Assembly: GCA_039619475.1 (NCBI GenBank)
Contig: CM077116.1
Coordinates: forward strand, 174,745,863 to 174,809,862
From: Icerya purchasi
Lineage: Eukaryota; Arthropoda; Insecta; Hemiptera; Monophlebidae
Length of the DNA stretch: 64,000 nt
Direction: 5' to 3'
Below the pieces are notes generated by a model. That model was not told where the DNA came from. It ran no database searches and saw only the letters and a program-made list of their open reading frames with translations. This document shows positions 60,184-64,000 of the stretch, piece after piece; position 1 is the stretch's first letter, and each line of letters starts with the position of its first letter. Position numbers and translations under genes: made by a program.

Positions 60184-60770
60184 TTATCTGTTGAAGTCGT
60201 TAAAGTTATCTGGTAACCAGTTTTTAATTTCTAGCAAGTATTTAGTTTTGTTCTTTATGCCCATGATTTCAGTCGGAACTTTCCCTAATAGATCAATCGA
60301 AACTGAATCCTTTGTTTTATTTATAAAATTATTTTTACCTTTAGGCTTTATATATGTAATTTTAGCCGAGGCTCTGGTTATCTTCCCTATTTTCCGGATT
60401 TGAAGGTCGGAAGGATGAAGCTTATAATCGTATAAAATATAAAAGTAATACATCAGTTTAGTCAGTAATTCATTCATTTTCTTCCACCAATTTATTTTTG
60501 CAAAAATTCCATTGATTTAGATCATTCCTTTTTTTTGTTACGAGTTTAAGACTTCTCTTTTGAATGGAGTTTATTTTTTTATTCTCACATTTATCCCCCC
60601 TCAACTCCAAGCTAGTATAGCGTAAAATAACCTCGATGATATCAGCGCGTTATGGTATTGTGTTAAATTTTTTGCAGTCATCAAAGGCTAAATATATAAA
60701 TTGCCAGGATTGCTTGTCTAACTTTATTTATTAAATCCAAAATGTGATGTTTCCAGCTTACGTTACTATC
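60184..60770 (-). pseudogene. LINE RT thumb and C-terminus, family C copy 2
   Basis: The minus strand from about 60765 reads SWKHHILDLINKVRQAILAI (thumb 'W..Hi...i.K.r.ai'), then from 60477 YDYKLHPSDLQIRKIGKITR, SAKITYIKPKGKNNFINKTK and DLLGKVPTEIMGIKNKTKYL, ending EIKNWLPDN-stop. The second half is a close paralogue of 51419-51690. The RT core is absent. Confidence 0.65.
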
Positions 60771-60771
60771 A

Positions 60772-60965
60772 GTAAGTAAGTAAAGTAAAATAAGTCACAT
60801 ACCTTTGACAGGGCATCGGAGATTGTGTTTACAATGTACAAAGTCCAACGACACTGACGAGGGTTGGGGGCCAGCTTTTTTTCTTTCGACCGCCTTTACC
60901 TTCCCAGATTTCTCTAGTACCCAATTATTTCAGGCTGGGTGAACCTAGAAGCGACTTAAAGCAAA
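60772..60965 (-). mobile_element. tRNA-derived SINE, copy 6 (truncated head)
   Basis: TAAGTAAAGTAAAATAAGTC (the reverse of the TTTAC tail) and CGCCTTTACCTTCCCAGATT with TCTCTAGTACCCAATTATTT and GAACCTAGAAGCGACTTAAA follow the family in minus orientation. It stops at an A-run before the tRNA-like head. Confidence 0.6.
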
Positions 60966-61084
60966 AAAAAAAAAACTTATTTGTTTTCAAACTTCCAGTT
61001 TTATTAATTTTCAAGAAATTATCACGATAGGTGAATAAGAGCTGCGCCAGCCCCGTCCAGTTTGAGTTGGGAATCTAAAACAGG

Positions 61085-61378
61085 CTTATTCGTTTTCGTT
61101 TGTGCTGCCAAACTTTTCGTTTGTACTCTACCACTTCTCAATCTGGTAAGAGTAGGGGTAATCCTACCCATGTTGAAATAAGGGTTAAGTACAGTGTCAC
61201 TGCTTCGTTTGTGCACCGCTTATTTTTGTTTATACCCATCCCCTTCTCAATCTAGTAATAGTGGGAGTAGTCTTGCCCATGTTAAGGTAAGGGTTATAAA
61301 CAGTGTTATTAATTTGTGCTTCGTTTGTACTTATTTATGTGCCGCTTATTTTTGTTTGCACTCCTTCCACTGCAGAGT
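61085..61378 (+). repeat. Tandem repeat, unit about 105-115 bp
   Basis: At least two full units and one partial unit start with CTTTTCGTTTGT / GCTTCGTTTGTGC / GCTTCGTTTGTAC. Shared words: CTTCTCAATCTGGTAAGAG vs CTTCTCAATCTAGTAATAG, CCTACCCATGTTGAAATAAG vs CTTGCCCATGTTAAGGTAAG, and GGGTTAAGTACAGTGT vs GGGTTATAAACAGTGT. Confidence 0.75.
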
Positions 61379-61379
61379 T

Positions 61380-63185
61380 GGAATGGACAAATTTGGAGAG
61401 ACAGCGATGGGTGTGCAATAAAACAAGGTGAACTGCTCTCGAACAAAGAAGAAGTGGAGAAAGCATGGATCAAGTACGTCATAAAATTATATGGAGATAA
61501 TAAACGGTCATGCACACAGCCCTGAAGTTATCTCTGAGAACAAAGCTCCAGATATCGCAATGTCGGAATTAAAGTATGCGATGCAGACAGCTAAAAAAAA
61601 TAAGGCAGTCGGCACAGACGACATTCCGGTTGAATTAAGAAAGTGCTTGTCGCATGAAAGTAAAAATACATTATGCGGGGTGTAGAACATGATATATCGG
61701 ACCGGAGAAATACCGGAGGACTTCCAAGTGTCAATATTTATTCCTATTCTAAAGAAAAATAATGCTTGGAAATGCTCAGATTTTCACACTCAGCCTTATG
61801 ACTAACACTTTAAAGTTGCTGCTCACAATAATAAACCAGAGAATTACGAACGACAGCTGAACAAGACACAATTCGGTTTTGTTACGCATAAAGGAACACG
61901 TGTGACGTTATCGTATTATTCAATATGCTTATCCAAAGAGCAGTAAACCGCACTATCTATGCATGCTTTGCAGATGACATGTCAATCGTGGAGAATTGTG
62001 AAAAAACCCAAAAGAATTGGTACAACATACGGCAAATGCAGTAAAAAAATATAACTTGGTAATAAACGAAGAAAAAACAGTAGTATAGAAGCGTGATAAA
62101 AGACGAGGAATAGTAAACGTAAAAATCAACGGAAAAACTCTAAAACAAGTAAATAGTTATAGATACCCGGAGCGCACAATAATTAAAAAAGAGAAGTGGT
62201 GTCTAGAGGGGGACACTCGGTATCACTTTTTAGTAGATATACAAGTGTATAAAGTCATTCATAAAGTATACGATAAAAAATGGCACACAATATATGTAAT
62301 TTCCGTATGAATTAATTGAAACAAAAACAATAAATAAATCATCAGATATTCTCGTTGAAGCGTAGTAACGACGCACAAAAAAAAACGCGCTGTTTTTCAA
62401 ATTCAATAAAGTGCACACCTGTTTAGAATTGGGCTTATACAGCTGACCGCGTACGATGCTTGCTGCTCAAATCTCGATACTCGCTCGCACGCGCACACGC
62501 ACACACACACCCGTATATAATAGAAAAAGACAGAGAGAAAGAGAAAGAGAGTGAAGGTCACCTGAAGAACGACGCATAACGCTTTTTTTCGTTAGTACTC
62601 CTTTTTGACCAGTTTACTCCTACCGACAAGCTGCGTAAAAGAACTTCGTTCGAATAACGGAAGAAGCGATAAAGAGATAACAACAAAAATTAACCTAGCA
62701 AAATCTGCGTTCAATAACAAGAAATCCGTACTGACCTCGAAAAACATAAACTTGGAAACTCGAAAACATTTCGCAAAATCATACATAGAAAGCATATTGC
62801 TGTATGAGTCGGAAACGGTGAAGCGGCCACGAGGACCGTCCGCGCAAAGTCTATTCGAATTCCATCTACCGAATGTCGTGTTAAAAAAAAAACGCAAAAC
62901 TTGCTGTTGGCGCAGGATGCAAAAAATCAGCTGGACACATAAAACAACAAACGAAAAGGTCTTTAAAGACGTACACGAATCGAGAAATTTAGTTAAAACA
63001 TTAAAAGAAAGAAGGGTTAAGTGGTTAGGTCAATTATACCGACATAATCATAAATTAATATAAATAACTGAAGGAAAACGTTATAGAGGAAGACCAAGAA
63101 AAACGTACATCGAACAAATAATAAAGGATACAGGAGCAACCAGTTACGCAAAGTTAAAAAGAATGGGCGAGCAAAGAGAATTCTA
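61380..63185 (+). pseudogene. Decayed LINE reverse transcriptase with an interrupting insertion
   Basis: The pre-RT block EKAWIKYVIKLYGDN leads to AMQTAKKNKAVGTDDIPVEL, YRTGEIPEDFQVSIFIPILK, TQFGFVTHKGTR and CFADDMSIVENCE (RT active site, both Asp). After a 'YLG' relic near 62165 the match stops, and it resumes at about 62640 with NNGRSDKEITTKINLAKSAF, NLETRKHFAKSYIESILLYE, CCWRRMQKISWTHKTTNEKV and LKERRVKWLGQLYRHN. About 450 bp (62185-62640, containing CA- and GA-rich repeats) therefore looks inserted. Several stops and shifts. Clade not assigned. Confidence 0.7.
62485..62555 (+). repeat. CA-rich and GA-rich microsatellites
   Basis: GCACGCGCACACGCACACACACAC-like run followed by a GAGAGAAAGAGAAAGAGAG run, inside the apparent insertion in the LINE relic. 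Confidence 0.7.
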
Positions 63186-64000
63186 GTGCTTAGTTTTAGT
63201 TATGATGATCGAGAATCGCATATAACTCTAGTCCTGAAAGACTAACCAGTAGATCACCCTAAAGCAGCGTGGCAACCAATACGGTCAAGTATAGCCCACA
63301 CTGCCCCAAAATCTAATTGTGCATACAGGATTATACAATAAACTATGCGTGGGTCTAAGGCAAAATGTTCGAGGAGGCTAATAAAAATAGGGAGGAAGGC
63401 AAGGAGCAAGGAATCTCAAAGAGAAGGAACCACATGAATTTATCTACTATATATTTAAACTAAAGAATTGGAAAATAGTAAAGCTGAACAGGGTAGAGAA
63501 TACTTGAGTTACGGCGAAATTCTTCATCATCGGTTGTATTATATTAATGCCAAATGTGAGAAAGGAGTTCATATTTTAATGTGAGTTACAACTGACAATA
63601 GGAAATTAGAGAATAATTAAAAGCGCCGTTATTGAGAGAATAAATGCCGCATTATAAGGAGCGGCTGAGCAAGAGACAAAAGTTCTCAGTAAAATCTAGC
63701 GCGCTGCGAGAAAAAGAAAGAGCATTCGAAGAAAATATGATGCATTCAGAGATAGAGAAATTAAATGAGTGCAACAATACACAGTCACTCGTTTTTTCTA
63801 TAAGCCAAGCATTAAAAATAGCAGAAATATTTAATTGTAATTTTACATGTCGCAATTCGAATTCGGTGCCGACTGAAATAAGTATTCGTGTTTGTAAGAA
63901 TAATCGTAATGTTTCCCCCTTTAAACATATCGCTCTACGTTATATAAACATTTATCAAAAAAAAATATTTTTCACTCCATCTTTCAAAATTTCCAACAGT
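63186..64000. other. No gene recognised
   Basis: Sequence up to the window end shows only short frames without domains and no repeat I could match elsewhere in the window. Confidence 0.4.

Overview
This is a piece of an insect-type (arthropod) nuclear genome. It is strongly AT-rich, full of homopolymer and microsatellite runs, and almost all recognisable protein-coding sequence belongs to transposable elements. The host gene I can support is a beaten-path (beat) family immunoglobulin-domain gene on the + strand. Its last four coding exons lie at 6481-6616, 46525-46658, 48906-49095 and 49515-49522. Their splice phases agree and they read as the end of Ig domain 1 followed by Ig domain 2 and a stop. 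The exons for the signal peptide and the first half of Ig1 are not seen and are presumably upstream of the window. The species order cannot be fixed from the sequence.

Layout. From 1 to 6.4 kb (upstream intron) there is a duplicated 190-bp repeat, a tRNA-derived SINE, a complete mariner with an open transposase frame, and a 305-bp foldback element whose arms carry hammerhead-ribozyme-like motifs. The intron from 6.6 to 46.5 kb is about 39.9 kb long and is a transposon graveyard. It holds a nested pair of LINEs (8.7-10.4 kb), a decayed Jockey-type LINE with both ORFs (13.3-16.7 kb), a candidate terminal-inverted-repeat element with a second partial copy (17.2-18.2 and 35.3-36.2 kb), endonuclease, reverse transcriptase and RNase H pieces of several LINE families (18-19, 24, 28 and 42.5-45.1 kb), a promoter-plus-broken-ORF cassette (30.1-31.4 kb), an inverted pair of tRNA-like repeats (32 kb), a Jockey insertion with a 13-bp target duplication (33-34 kb), SINEs, a possible hAT remnant and an unassigned minus-strand coding relic at 39.5 kb. 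Downstream of the beat stop (49.5-64 kb) I see only more LINE and SINE copies, including a young 5'-truncated LINE broken by a single nonsense codon (57-58.3 kb).

The genes do not form a pathway. The window is one neuronal cell-surface or secreted Ig gene whose intron has been expanded by repeated transposon invasion. The least ordinary structures are the hammerhead-like motifs with a compensated stem, the complete mariner, the two tRNA-like SINE families, and the unassigned cassette at 30-31 kb. I found no rRNA, true tRNA gene, CRISPR array or prokaryote-style operon.
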